Part shown: piece after piece, positions 1 through 7,869 of the stretch
How the letters are laid out: the number at the start of each line of letters is the position of its first letter
How positions within the stretch are numbered: the first letter of the stretch is position 1
DNA from: Holdemania massiliensis AP2
Lineage (GTDB): Bacteria; Bacillota_I; Bacilli_A; Erysipelotrichales; Erysipelotrichaceae
Direction of reading: 5' to 3'
DNA length: 64,000 bases
Assembly: GCF_000327285.1 (NCBI RefSeq)
Contig: NZ_HE998567.1
Location: 1,139,210-1,203,209, forward strand
Position numbers and translations under genes: made by a program
Notes under the pieces: generated by a model
The model's database searches: none
Seen by the model: only the letters and a program-made list of their open reading frames with translations
What the model was told of the DNA's origin: nothing

Positions 1-868
1 AGCCCGTATCCATCTTCTGCAGTGCTTCATAGGTCAGCCGCAGACATTCTTCGGTCGGAACACAGGATATACTCGTTCCCAAGTCATTGGCGACAATGTC
101 CGCAACCTTGCCGATCAGCATGCAGGGAATTTGCGCCTTTGTCAGAATCGTCGGTACCTGCACCGCTTTGTTGACGCCATAACCCAAATGACGGCATTGA
201 TAACCTTGTTCATAGGATTTGGATTTGGCTGAAGCGATGCCGATGTACCGCCCCTGCTTCATTTCTTCTGCCTGATAGAGATCCTGCATCGTATTGCCGG
301 TTCCGCCGAAGACGATCACCCGGCCGACTGTGACCACCTCGCGCACTCGCTCGGCAATTTCAACCTCGGATTCAAAAGAGATGAAATCCAAAGGGGCTGT
401 CACGTTGTAGCACATGCCCAAATCGGCTTCCAGGTTATCCGCAATCGTGACGAATTCATCGCAGACGACATACCGCAAGTTCTGCCGATGAATGATCTTG
501 ACCTGATGTCCATGATCTTTCAGATGTTGAGCGACAAGATCCACCTTTTGCTGGAAGGGGTGCACCTCCGGTTGTCGGGGCAGCGTCCCCATGATTTCCT
601 GATGTCCCATAAATGTATCCGCGCCGAAGTGCATCAGTTCACTCTTCCCAAAATTGGCTTGGTGATTGAATTTCATCTGGGCGCTTTCCGCTCCATAGGC
701 ATTCATCAGACCCAGTTTTTCCAAGGTGGGCAGCTTCAGCTCAGGATGATCGTGCAGAAGGCTGCGAAGTGTATTAGCCTTTTCATCGCCTGGCCGCACG
801 GCTTTGGCATCCGCCATCGCGCCGATACCGAAGCCATCCAGCACGATAATAATAAATCGTTTACTCAT
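1..868 (-). CDS. yhfW: YhfW-like phosphopentomutase-family metalloenzyme (3' end cut by window edge)
   Basis: This is the N-terminal 289 residues of an alkaline-phosphatase-superfamily metalloenzyme related to phosphopentomutase (DeoB); its 3' end lies outside the window. The start ATG at 868 gives MSKRFIIIVLDGFGIGAMAD, the metal-binding opening of the family (DeoB has LDSFGIGA). A second family motif, GADTFMGHQEIMG, matches the region around the phosphorylated Thr of DeoB. Its place directly after a YhfS-like gene, in an operon with Php, YhfX, YhfU and YhfT homologues, points to the E. coli YhfW family rather than to true DeoB of nucleoside salvage. A phosphotransfer or mutase reaction on a phospho-sugar is inferred; the substrate is unknown. 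Confidence 0.85.
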   Translation of the reverse strand, partial: MSKRFIIIVLDGFGIGAMADAKAVRPGDEKANTLRSLLHDHPELKLPTLEKLGLMNAYGAESAQMKFNHQANFGKSELMHFGADTFMGHQEIMGTLPRQPEVHPFQQKVDLVAQHLKDHGHQVKIIHRQNLRYVVCDEFVTIADNLEADLGMCYNVTAPLDFISFESEVEIAERVREVVTVGRVIVFGGTGNTMQDLYQAEEMKQGRYIGIASAKSKSYEQGYQCRHLGYGVNKAVQVPTILTKAQIPCMLIGKVADIVANDLGTSISCVPTEECLRLTYEALQKMDTG

Positions 869-886
869 GGCTGGATTCCTGCGTCT

Positions 887-1987
887 TCAGGCAGTTTGGG
901 CATCCTGAATGCTCTCCGCCAGAATTCTTAAAACTGTTTCTGCCCCGGCCCGATTCGGATTGATGCGGATCATCGTATCAGCATAGGTCGGATCGGAGCG
1001 AAGGAAGGTTCCGGACACCCGGTAGAACATCGGCGCTAATTCATATTTGGATTCGGCACCGACAGGATTAGGCAGGGCGCCATGTTTTTCAGCAGCCGCC
1101 AACACCTTTTTCGCAATCGGTTCCCTCAGCTCGATCAGCAAGACTTTAGACTGGGCGTTGGCCAAGTAGGCATTTTTAATACCTGCGATTTCCCCTGCTT
1201 GAATCCGGCTCAGCGCTTCTTTGGCCGCCTGATCTGCCAAGGCAAGCATGACCGGCGCTAGGGTGAGCCCGCGCAGAACCTCCAGCGCTTCCCATCCCTG
1301 TGTTTGACTGCCGCCGGAATAGTGCATCTTCCGAATCCGTTCAATATATTTTTGCTTTCCGACCACGCAGCCGATGCCTTCCGGCCCCTGCAGCTTAAAG
1401 GTGGAAAAGCAGGAAAGATCCGCACCGCATTCACAGCCGATCCGATCGACTTTCATTACGCCGTAATTATCATCGATCAGCACCGGAATGTCCGCCATTT
1501 GTTTGATTACGGTGATGACTTCTGTCAGATCATACCGGTCGTCGATCTTCTGACGGCTGTGCTGAACCAGCGCGCCGCAGATATCCGGATTTTCCTTCAA
1601 TGTCCTCACGATCGCTTCCTGGTCATTGAAATTCGCCTCCACCGCAATCAGACCAAACATTTCAAAGCTGGTCTGCGTTGTCGAATAGGCCGGTGCCTGA
1701 TGAATCAGAATTTTGGCCTGTGGTTTCACCATCGCGCTCAGACCATAGCGAATCGCACCGGTTCCGCTGCCGCGGACTAAAATGCAGTCTTCCGCACCGA
1801 AGAAGGCGGCGATCGCCTGTTCGGCCTTCTGTGTCGTCAGCGGTTGATTGCCGGGCTGGCGGACGCCCAGATCTCCGCGCGTCAGACTCTCGGATCCGCT
1901 GAAATACCGGGTGATGCAGTCGACCAGCCGGAATTGTTTCTGCATGGCCTGCTGCAAGGTAATATTCTCTAATGGATAAACGTTCAT
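887..1987 (-). CDS. yhfS: YhfS-like PLP-dependent aminotransferase-fold enzyme
   Basis: This 366-residue protein has the fold-type-I PLP enzyme pattern. Asp172/Asp173 in VLIDDNYG would pair with the pyridine nitrogen, and Lys198 in FSTFKLQGPEGIG is the likely Schiff-base lysine. A glycine-rich VRGSGTGAIR near residue 71-80 is the expected phosphate-binding turn. It resembles E. coli YhfS, annotated as a putative aminotransferase of unknown substrate. The gene starts at ATG 1987 with AGGAGG upstream, 10 bases after the amidase-like gene, and is followed by the YhfW homologue 18 bases on. It could be an aminotransferase, a beta-eliminating lyase or an aldolase-like PLP enzyme; the sequence alone does not decide. 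Confidence 0.85.
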   Translation of the reverse strand: MNVYPLENITLQQAMQKQFRLVDCITRYFSGSESLTRGDLGVRQPGNQPLTTQKAEQAIAAFFGAEDCILVRGSGTGAIRYGLSAMVKPQAKILIHQAPAYSTTQTSFEMFGLIAVEANFNDQEAIVRTLKENPDICGALVQHSRQKIDDRYDLTEVITVIKQMADIPVLIDDNYGVMKVDRIGCECGADLSCFSTFKLQGPEGIGCVVGKQKYIERIRKMHYSGGSQTQGWEALEVLRGLTLAPVMLALADQAAKEALSRIQAGEIAGIKNAYLANAQSKVLLIELREPIAKKVLAAAEKHGALPNPVGAESKYELAPMFYRVSGTFLRSDPTYADTMIRINPNRAGAETVLRILAESIQDAQTA

Positions 1988-1997
1988 ACACTTCCTC

Positions 1998-2966
1998 CTA
2001 TATTTCGTAACCGTCGATAAAATAATTGTTGAGATCCAGGAAATAACGTTCGATCAGGGCATCATGAACTTCCTCAAGCTGCTCCCCTGCATGCAATAAC
2101 CGTGCGATCTTCTCCGGCTTGCTTTCACACATCAACAAGGTCGCTGTTCCTAATGCTGCCTGCGGCAGGGACAGGGCTGTCGCATCGGCTAAATTGCAGA
2201 CCCGGACATAGCCTTTTCCGGCAGCCTGCTGGATGCGCTGCGTCGATTCGTCGAAATGGCCGAACAGCGAGTCGCCAAACCCATTGCGGTCTATTGGTCC
2301 TTCGCTGATCATCAAGACATCGCACTGTGCCAGAACTTCTTTCAAATAGACTGTCAGTTCTGCGCGCGGAGCCAACGGATCCATGATGTCAATGATCTGT
2401 GTTTTTAAAGGCGGATAATCCCGATCCGCCAGAATCAGCCCGGTTTCTTCAGCCGGTTCAATGCCGATTGAAGCACGAATGGCCTGATACAGAATCTTTT
2501 TATCCCGCGCCATGAAGCCGATCGAATTGGATGCCGTCATGTTGTCCGTGTTCGGCTTGAGCGATTGGGGACGATCAGCTTCGATCAGCTTGCTGATAAA
2601 GCTCAGGATATTGACGCTGATCGCCGGCGCCAGGACGCTTCCGCCGCCGTCATTGCCGATCCCCAAATCGTTGATCCCGGCGAACACGTTGATCGCGGTT
2701 CCGGATGAGGAGCCGGACATCCACCGACCGCTGATCGGGTTGATCAGCTGCGTGTCAACTGCCCGGCCCGCCAGCTGGGATTTTTTATCAATCGTATGCA
2801 GTGTAAACCCGGCTGGTTCCAGCTTGTGCATCAAGCTGTTGGGAATCGATTTCACATTTTTAATCCCCACTAACAGCTTGGCAGGATCGGCTTCCAGCAC
2901 CCGAACCACGGAACCATAAGGATTAAGCAGCGCCGTTTTATGCTGCAGCTTATAATTTTCTTTCAT
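1998..2966 (-). CDS. Short amidase-signature-family protein within the yhf operon
   Basis: This 322-residue protein carries the landmarks of the amidase signature family in compact form. MSGSSSGTA (near residues 83-91) matches the GGSSGG loop with the cis-Ser, IGNDGGGSVLAPA (about 102-114) matches the GTDxGGSIRxPA nucleophile strand, and GIKNVKS (about 34-40) could supply the catalytic Lys. Family members are usually 450-500 residues, so this one is short. An ATG at 2966 preceded by GGGAG five bases away is preferred over an upstream in-frame start at 2978; it lies just after the YhfX stop. The E. coli yhf operon has no such gene. Hydrolysis of an amide in the same pathway is inferred. Confidence 0.7.
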   Translation of the reverse strand: MKENYKLQHKTALLNPYGSVVRVLEADPAKLLVGIKNVKSIPNSLMHKLEPAGFTLHTIDKKSQLAGRAVDTQLINPISGRWMSGSSSGTAINVFAGINDLGIGNDGGGSVLAPAISVNILSFISKLIEADRPQSLKPNTDNMTASNSIGFMARDKKILYQAIRASIGIEPAEETGLILADRDYPPLKTQIIDIMDPLAPRAELTVYLKEVLAQCDVLMISEGPIDRNGFGDSLFGHFDESTQRIQQAAGKGYVRVCNLADATALSLPQAALGTATLLMCESKPEKIARLLHAGEQLEEVHDALIERYFLDLNNYFIDGYEI

Positions 2967-2968
2967 GG

Positions 2969-4138
2969 TTACTCCCAATTCACCTTGATTTCTTTGCCCA
3001 TCGCATCGTAAAGACCGCTGATTCTTGGTGTCCCCTGATGGAGTCCTTCAACGATCGCAACCTGCGAGCGGGTCGTAAAAATCTGGGCCCTAAAACACAT
3101 CAGCGCGGTTTCGGAAACTGTACAGCGGCCGTCAATTTCAAAATGATAGTCAATCGAATCATCATCCGGAGCCGCAATCGGAAGCAGCCTGGCCTGCGCT
3201 GGATCAGAACCGACTAAAACATGCGCCATGTGCCCTCGCCGATAATAACCGCCGCCGTAGCAATACGCTTTATCCTTATAGTTGTGTGAGATTTCAGAAA
3301 CATAGACATATCCGATATTCTCTGGCTGCGGTTCAGCTTTGTGCAGCGGTGTCGTTCCCGTTAAGCCATGTCCGGGTTCGCCGTTATTGCCGCCTAACTG
3401 ACGGATGAGCGGAATCGAAGTGCAGCAGGTGGCACTGGGAATGTTGATCAGAAGCGGCTGCGAGCTTTCCGCCTGAATTCGCTGCAGTGCCCGAAGCAGG
3501 CCGTTGACGTTGCTTGTCGCTTGAATTTGTTTGGCTTCCTCATTGTAAAGCAGTGCCGGGAAAACGGTAATTCCGCCTAAGCAGACATGCTTCAGCGTTT
3601 TCAAATAATGCAGGATTTCCGGCAGTTCGTCACTGAAGAAACCGGCAACCTGACCCGAATACAAGCTGGCATCCGCATCCGTGATCCGCAGCATCAGCGG
3701 CTGAATCACGTTCAGCTCAGCGGCAGCCTGATTGATCTCCGCGATCTTTTCCAAACTGTACACCGTCATGACGTCCGGCCGGGCGGCGACGATTTTTTTC
3801 ATTGCCGCTTTGGGCGTCTGAACTAAATGTCCGACGTTGCCTAGATGGACGCCATGCTCGATCATCAGCAGCGCTTCCTTGTAGTCCACGGCGACACAGC
3901 CGTCAAACCCCAAAGCTTCCAGGTGTTTCGCGACGACGGGGTTGCGGCCGAGCTGCTTGAGCATGAAGAATAATTTCACCTCATTTTGCCGGGCCGTTTC
4001 GAGCATCTTTCTGCCGTTTTCGACAATCGTATCAAGATCCAGCAGATACGTATCGGGAAGGATCAATCCCTGTTGGTGAGCGTGAAAGGCGAACTCGATC
4101 AGTTTTGAATTATTTTGCAGACAGGACTTCAAAAACAT
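2969..4138 (-). CDS. yhfX: YhfX-like PLP-binding alanine-racemase-fold protein
   Basis: This 389-residue protein matches the YhfX family: an N-terminal alanine-racemase-type TIM barrel and a C-terminal beta domain. The early YLLDLDTIVENGRKM segment and FFMLKQLGRNP, with Lys61 in the position of the racemase PLP lysine, support PLP binding. The C-terminal part contains CYGGGYYRRGHMAHVL, a conserved-looking block. It is translated between the php-like gene (3-base gap) and the amidase-like gene (stop and start nearly touching), so expression is probably coupled. Racemisation or decarboxylation of an amino acid is possible; the reaction is not known for this family. Confidence 0.85.
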   Translation of the reverse strand: MFLKSCLQNNSKLIEFAFHAHQQGLILPDTYLLDLDTIVENGRKMLETARQNEVKLFFMLKQLGRNPVVAKHLEALGFDGCVAVDYKEALLMIEHGVHLGNVGHLVQTPKAAMKKIVAARPDVMTVYSLEKIAEINQAAAELNVIQPLMLRITDADASLYSGQVAGFFSDELPEILHYLKTLKHVCLGGITVFPALLYNEEAKQIQATSNVNGLLRALQRIQAESSQPLLINIPSATCCTSIPLIRQLGGNNGEPGHGLTGTTPLHKAEPQPENIGYVYVSEISHNYKDKAYCYGGGYYRRGHMAHVLVGSDPAQARLLPIAAPDDDSIDYHFEIDGRCTVSETALMCFRAQIFTTRSQVAIVEGLHQGTPRISGLYDAMGKEIKVNWE

Positions 4139-4141
4139 AGT

Positions 4142-5053
4142 TTACCTCCACTCGTTATTCAGAATTCGCGCCGGATTGTCCACAAGACACCGTCTTATCT
4201 GTTCCTCTTTCGCCCCAATTTGTTTTAACAGCGGAACAATCTCTTTCATCACGCTCAGGTAGCCGGCTTTGCCGTGGCTTGTAAAATACGTTCGGCGGGA
4301 AATATCATTGCTGAAAAGCAGATGGTCGCCATACCCCGCTTCGATGATTTTTAACGCATTGCGGGCACGCGTTTCATCCGGCATGTAGGCTTTCTTACCG
4401 CATGTGTCAAACGCGATATTCACGCCGTATTCCAACAGAAGGGCATGATATGCGCTATCGTCGATCAGATCCTGATGACCGATGATGATCTTATCCGGAT
4501 CGACGCCCTCCGCAAGCAGCGTTTCAATGGTTTCCACTGCGGTAAAGCGGCTGGTATGCGTTGACACCGCGGCGCCGGTAAGCCGGCTGGCGATGCCCGC
4601 CGCCTGTAAAATCTTTTTTTCTTCCCCTTCGAACCGATCGGGGGACGAAGCGATTTCGGCGATAATCCCGGCCTTGATTCCAGTATCGTCAATCCCTTCC
4701 ATTAGTTCCCTGATGTACACCTGCGCAATCTGCTCTGGCGAGGCTTCCTTGAGCCATTCCGGATGGTATTGGGTTAAATAGAATCCGGTCGCGGCAATGA
4801 TGGTCAAGCCCGTGTCCTGACTGATCTGCTTCAGCTTGCAGACATCCCGTCCCAGATCAATCGTGCTGACCTCCACCGCGGCCTGGACGCCCAGCGCCAT
4901 CATCTGTTGAATTTCCGGCTCGACTTCTTCCACAGTTTCAATCTTACTGATGCCGTCATGCCGGACGCGATCCAAATCAACAATAAAGTGTTCATGGCAC
5001 ATCGTAATGCCGAGTTCTTCTTTTTCGATATCGTTTGTTACCGTACGGATCAT
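4142..5053 (-). CDS. php: Php/YhfV-like phosphotriesterase-homology metalloenzyme
   Basis: This 303-residue amidohydrolase-superfamily barrel has the binuclear metal ligands of the phosphotriesterase family: His20 and His22 in MCHEHF, Glu133 in GIIAEIASS, His166 in STHTSR, His193 in IIGHQDL and Asp250 in FSNDISRR. The bridging residue is Glu133, not the carbamylated Lys of true phosphotriesterases, as in E. coli Php. Its position next to YhfX and YhfU homologues confirms the assignment. Related proteins are lactonases or phosphatases on phospho-sugars, so a hydrolytic step on a phosphorylated lactone or ester is a reasonable guess. Confidence 0.9.
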   Translation of the reverse strand: MIRTVTNDIEKEELGITMCHEHFIVDLDRVRHDGISKIETVEEVEPEIQQMMALGVQAAVEVSTIDLGRDVCKLKQISQDTGLTIIAATGFYLTQYHPEWLKEASPEQIAQVYIRELMEGIDDTGIKAGIIAEIASSPDRFEGEEKKILQAAGIASRLTGAAVSTHTSRFTAVETIETLLAEGVDPDKIIIGHQDLIDDSAYHALLLEYGVNIAFDTCGKKAYMPDETRARNALKIIEAGYGDHLLFSNDISRRTYFTSHGKAGYLSVMKEIVPLLKQIGAKEEQIRRCLVDNPARILNNEWR

Positions 5054-5109
5054 TGCATAACCTCCTTAAATGAAAGAGGCATCCGAAGATGCCCCTAAAT
5101 CAATACCCG

Positions 5110-5490
5110 CTATTCAGGTTTTCCTTCAGATTTATCAAGCAGTGCCTGCACCAAGGCTGGAACAACTTGTTCAGTATGCGTTTTCACATACCCAAACGCC
5201 TTATGATTGCCTGAATAAATGAGGTGACGAATCTGTTTTTCATTTGGACAATTGCCTTGCTTGGAAACCGTCAGACAGTTTCCATACCCCAATACCATAA
5301 TCGCTGTCGCAATTGAACCGCCGCCTCCGGTCATACAGCTTCCTAAGTAAAAATCCACATTGCCGCTTTTGACTTTGCGGGCCGCGATCATATCCGGGTC
5401 TAATGCGGTTTCGACAAGACCTGGGAATTTTTTCTCAATAATCTGTTTTGTCTGTAAAGCGGTTAATCCGCAGCATTCAATTTTTAACAT
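5110..5490 (-). CDS. yhfU: YhfU-like small protein (DUF2620 family)
   Basis: This 126-residue soluble protein resembles E. coli YhfU (DUF2620). It has a Gly-rich turn, SCMTGGGGSIATA, near residues 51-63, and a conserved-looking CLTVSKQGN segment. An ATG at 5490 with AAGGAG ten bases upstream is a better start than an in-frame TTG six bases earlier. It lies 25 bases ahead (5' side) of the php-like gene region and 24 bases after the YhfT transporter gene. The Gly-rich loop recalls cytoplasmic PTS-like or nucleotide-binding turns, but no catalytic motif is clear. A partner role with YhfT is suggested only by neighbourhood. Confidence 0.85.
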   Translation of the reverse strand: MLKIECCGLTALQTKQIIEKKFPGLVETALDPDMIAARKVKSGNVDFYLGSCMTGGGGSIATAIMVLGYGNCLTVSKQGNCPNEKQIRHLIYSGNHKAFGYVKTHTEQVVPALVQALLDKSEGKPE

Positions 5491-5514
5491 AAGCAATTCT
5501 CCTTTTTTATTTCC

Positions 5515-6828
5515 TTACAACGCGACAAATCCCAAAAAGATCATGATGTTGAACAGAATTCCAACAGCGACAGCCGCTAACGGACCCACAGCTGACTTCG
5601 GAATGCGCTGGCCGGTTACATCGTTGAGCACGAAGAAGCCGCCGACGATCATCAGGCCGACCGCGCCCCAGGTTGCATTGGCTGCCAAGAATGAACCAGC
5701 AACTAACGCTAAACCGATACAGGAAACCATGGCATCACGAATATAATCGCCACACTTGGACAGCTCCGGAAACTTCGAGAGTCCTTTGCCCAAAAGTCCC
5801 AGCAGCTGAATTTCTGCAAATTCGGCAACGAAGCCGAAGATTGGCGCCAGCCACCAGGTCGGTGCCAGACAGCCCACCAGCATGACGGTCGTCAGACCGA
5901 CCGCCTGATAAACGCCGGTGGCCAGAGCGGTCGATACGATCAGCGGAATAAACGCGATAATAACGCCGATCATCGCCAATTCAAACGTGCCCATATTGCC
6001 TGCCAGAACGGCCGAGGATAAAACGTAAGGCTGATAAGCCTGAGCTAAGACATGGATGCCTAAAGCATTCAGCGCACCCTGGATGCACAGATAAACCCAG
6101 TTGCTCTTAATCCGGTTGGCATTCTTCGTAAACAGGTTCTCAGTTTCTGAATCGTTTTCCACGCTTTCAGAATTCTTGCTTCCCTGGATTGAATAGACCA
6201 ACAGGCAGATCATGCCGGCCAGCATCGCAAAGGTATACGGATACAGACTGACGGAAATCGAACCCAGATTGACAGCGCCGACAACCGTGCAGAAAATGTA
6301 GACGACCGCTTCGATTACACCCGTTGTAATTCCCTTTTTAGCCCCGAACTGGCTCGCGATCGCAACCGCAGGGAACATGCAGAATACCGGCAGCGCCGGG
6401 GAGCTGATCTGCGTTAAATCATTCAGGAAGTTATACGGCAGAGCGGTGAAGGCAGAATTGATGAAGCTGGTGCCGAAGGCGCACAATGCCCCATAAGCGC
6501 CGCCGATGATTAATGCCACCCATTTGTTCGGCGACCAGGCGCCTAAGCAGTCCGTCGCGATCAGCGTCAGATGACAGGCGATCAGACCCGTGCCCAACCA
6601 CTGGCTGAACCCGGCTAAGACCCAGCCGAAACCCATGCCGGTAACGACTACGGCAAACTCAGCACGCGTCATCCGGCCTTCCATCAATTCCGGAAAGACG
6701 GGTCGGGCGCCGTCGTTGAAGTTGGAAATACATTTGTGCGAGAGCAAGCTTGCCCAGGCACAGATCGCAATCAATACGATCGCACGAAACGGCAGTGAAA
6801 ATTCAAAATTAGTAATGATTCCTTCCAT
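5515..6828 (-). CDS. yhfT: YhfT-like integral membrane transporter
   Basis: This 437-residue, very hydrophobic protein has about 11-12 predicted membrane spans and corresponds to E. coli YhfT, a presumed transporter. An early ARPVFPELMEGRMTRAEF loop and a Gly-rich second half (for example LMIVGGFFVLNDVTGQ) lie between helices. A polar insert around residues 220-240 (QGSKNSESVENDSETENL) separates two halves. It is the only transporter of the yhf operon and so probably imports the substrate of the pathway. The gene follows the PRD-domain gene by 30 bases. Confidence 0.85.
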   Translation of the reverse strand: MEGIITNFEFSLPFRAIVLIAICAWASLLSHKCISNFNDGARPVFPELMEGRMTRAEFAVVVTGMGFGWVLAGFSQWLGTGLIACHLTLIATDCLGAWSPNKWVALIIGGAYGALCAFGTSFINSAFTALPYNFLNDLTQISSPALPVFCMFPAVAIASQFGAKKGITTGVIEAVVYIFCTVVGAVNLGSISVSLYPYTFAMLAGMICLLVYSIQGSKNSESVENDSETENLFTKNANRIKSNWVYLCIQGALNALGIHVLAQAYQPYVLSSAVLAGNMGTFELAMIGVIIAFIPLIVSTALATGVYQAVGLTTVMLVGCLAPTWWLAPIFGFVAEFAEIQLLGLLGKGLSKFPELSKCGDYIRDAMVSCIGLALVAGSFLAANATWGAVGLMIVGGFFVLNDVTGQRIPKSAVGPLAAVAVGILFNIMIFLGFVAL

Positions 6829-6858
6829 GTTTACCTCCTCTTACTAATAAGATTCCCC

Positions 6859-7248
6859 TTAATCCAACTGCGGCTGTTCCTCATTCAGCCGGGCAATCAG
6901 ATTATTTATGTGAAGCAGCGCGTAATCTTGTTCGGTTTCATTCAAGCGATTGCGCGCCGCTGCCATAACATCCTGTAACATTTCTTTTGATTTTGGATAA
7001 CTGTCCAAGCCTTCCAGCTCGGCCTTAACTTCCGGCGGCAGCGGCTCAACTTCTTCCCCGCTTACTGCACGGCCAAAGGCGGCGCAAAGATGCGCGATAA
7101 ACGTATCAGCGTTTTCTTCCTGCAGGATTATGTGATACTTCGTGTCAAACATTGCGATAATCGCCTGGATATCCGCAACATCTTCCGGCTGAATCATGCC
7201 GCCTTCCAAATACAAATTCAATCTTTCCGTAAAATCCATCTTTCTCAC
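6859..7248 (-). CDS. yhfY: YhfY-like small PRD-domain protein
   Basis: This 129-residue helical protein resembles E. coli YhfY, a stand-alone PTS regulation domain (PRD). It starts MRKMDFTERLNLYLEGGM and contains TFIAHLCAAFGRA, where the His after the helix start is the usual phosphorylation position of PRDs. It lacks any DNA-binding domain. The start ATG at 7248 overlaps the stop of the upstream zinc-ribbon gene by four bases, so translation is coupled. A link between PTS phosphorylation and control of the YhfZ regulator or the YhfT transporter is a plausible inference. Confidence 0.75.
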   Translation of the reverse strand: MRKMDFTERLNLYLEGGMIQPEDVADIQAIIAMFDTKYHIILQEENADTFIAHLCAAFGRAVSGEEVEPLPPEVKAELEGLDSYPKSKEMLQDVMAAARNRLNETEQDYALLHINNLIARLNEEQPQLD

Positions 7249-7613
7249 TTTCCTTTCTGTTTGTTTCTTACCGGGGAATTCTTGTCTTTTTCGACTGGCA
7301 TATACTTTAAGCCGAACAGCTTATCCGTCAGCCACAGACAAAGCTGATCGGAAAACTGTGTGATGACAATCGCAAGCGAACAGGTAATGATCAATGCGAT
7401 ATAACTAGTTACACTTCCCAGTTGACTGCAGCCGTACATCAGTAAGCTGACGATGATGGCGACAAACAGCATCCGGACATATTTTAATTTTCGCTGAGTC
7501 GGTAAATCCAGCACCATCACCCCATGGCAATGCGTACATTCCCAAGCTTTCCGCAGTTTCATCGATGCGACGGAATGAGTTTTTCCGCATCGGTAGCATT
7601 TGATTTCTTTCAT
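7245..7613 (-). CDS. Zinc-ribbon membrane protein, first gene of the yhf operon
   Basis: This 122-residue protein is not recognised. It opens with a zinc-ribbon pattern, Cys-x2-Cys (KCYRCGK) and Cys-x2-Cys (ECTHCHG), about 20 residues apart, followed by two membrane segments (VRMLFVAIIVSLLMYGC and YIALIITCSLAIVI) and a short basic tail. ATG at 7613 is preferred; an in-frame GTG lies at 7622. It is the first gene after the operon promoter and its stop overlaps the YhfY start. The E. coli operon has no equivalent that I know of, so it is an accessory member, perhaps a membrane scaffold. Confidence 0.65.
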   Translation of the reverse strand: MKEIKCYRCGKTHSVASMKLRKAWECTHCHGVMVLDLPTQRKLKYVRMLFVAIIVSLLMYGCSQLGSVTSYIALIITCSLAIVITQFSDQLCLWLTDKLFGLKYMPVEKDKNSPVRNKQKGK

Positions 7614-7627
7614 CTCTCTCACCCAAT

Positions 7628-7643
7628 ATACAATATTCTGTAT
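7628..7643. promoter_or_regulatory. Operator-like palindrome O2 (ATACA-N6-TGTAT) at the transcription start
   Basis: ATACA (7628-7632), a six-base centre and TGTAT (7639-7643) repeat the exact architecture of O1. The site would cover about +5 to +20 of the yhf transcript. Its centre is 63 bases from that of O1, close to six helical turns, which would suit a looping repressor. Confidence 0.55.
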
Positions 7644-7653
7644 TTACAATTTC

Positions 7654-7682
7654 AGTATATCCCCAGCAAGTGAGAAAGTCAA
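7654..7682 (-). promoter_or_regulatory. Sigma-A type promoter of the yhf operon
   Basis: Read on the minus strand, TTGACT (7682-7677) and TATACT (7659-7654) are separated by exactly 17 bases. The predicted start of transcription is near 7647, about 35 bases before the first start codon at 7613. One match to a shared operator motif lies upstream of the -35 and another just downstream of the -10. Confidence 0.7.
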
Positions 7683-7690
7683 CAAGCAAA

Positions 7691-7706
7691 ATACATTTTC
7701 TTGTAT
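7691..7706. promoter_or_regulatory. Operator-like palindrome O1 (ATACA-N6-TGTAT) upstream of the -35
   Basis: ATACA (7691-7695) and TGTAT (7702-7706) form an inverted repeat with a six-base centre; the symmetry extends outward to AAAATACA / TGTATTTT. It lies nine bases upstream of the -35 box. Binding by the YhfZ-like regulator encoded next door is inferred. Confidence 0.55.
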
Positions 7707-7814
7707 TTTGAATTTAATCTGGATTGTTTACCTTCATGGAAGGTTAAGCCTGGTTTTTCCTTTCCCTGCGATTTGAATAACCCGCTATGTTTCTTTCGGT
7801 TTTAAAGCCAAGAA

Positions 7815-7835
7815 AAAAACGCCGTTCAGCGTTTT
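7815..7835 (-). terminator. Hairpin terminator after the YhfZ-like gene
   Basis: On the minus strand AAAACGC pairs with GCGTTTT around a short loop and runs into a T tract. It lies 35 bases past the stop of the YhfZ-like gene, so the regulator is transcribed separately from the operon it presumably controls. Confidence 0.7.
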
Positions 7836-7869
7836 CGGATCAACTATCATTGAAATCAACTCAATTGAC

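Noticed and set aside
488-931. A plus-strand frame of 147 codons
   Set aside because: It lies antisense to the YhfW-like and YhfS-like genes, has no ribosome site or domain, and is explained by the codon bias of the real genes.
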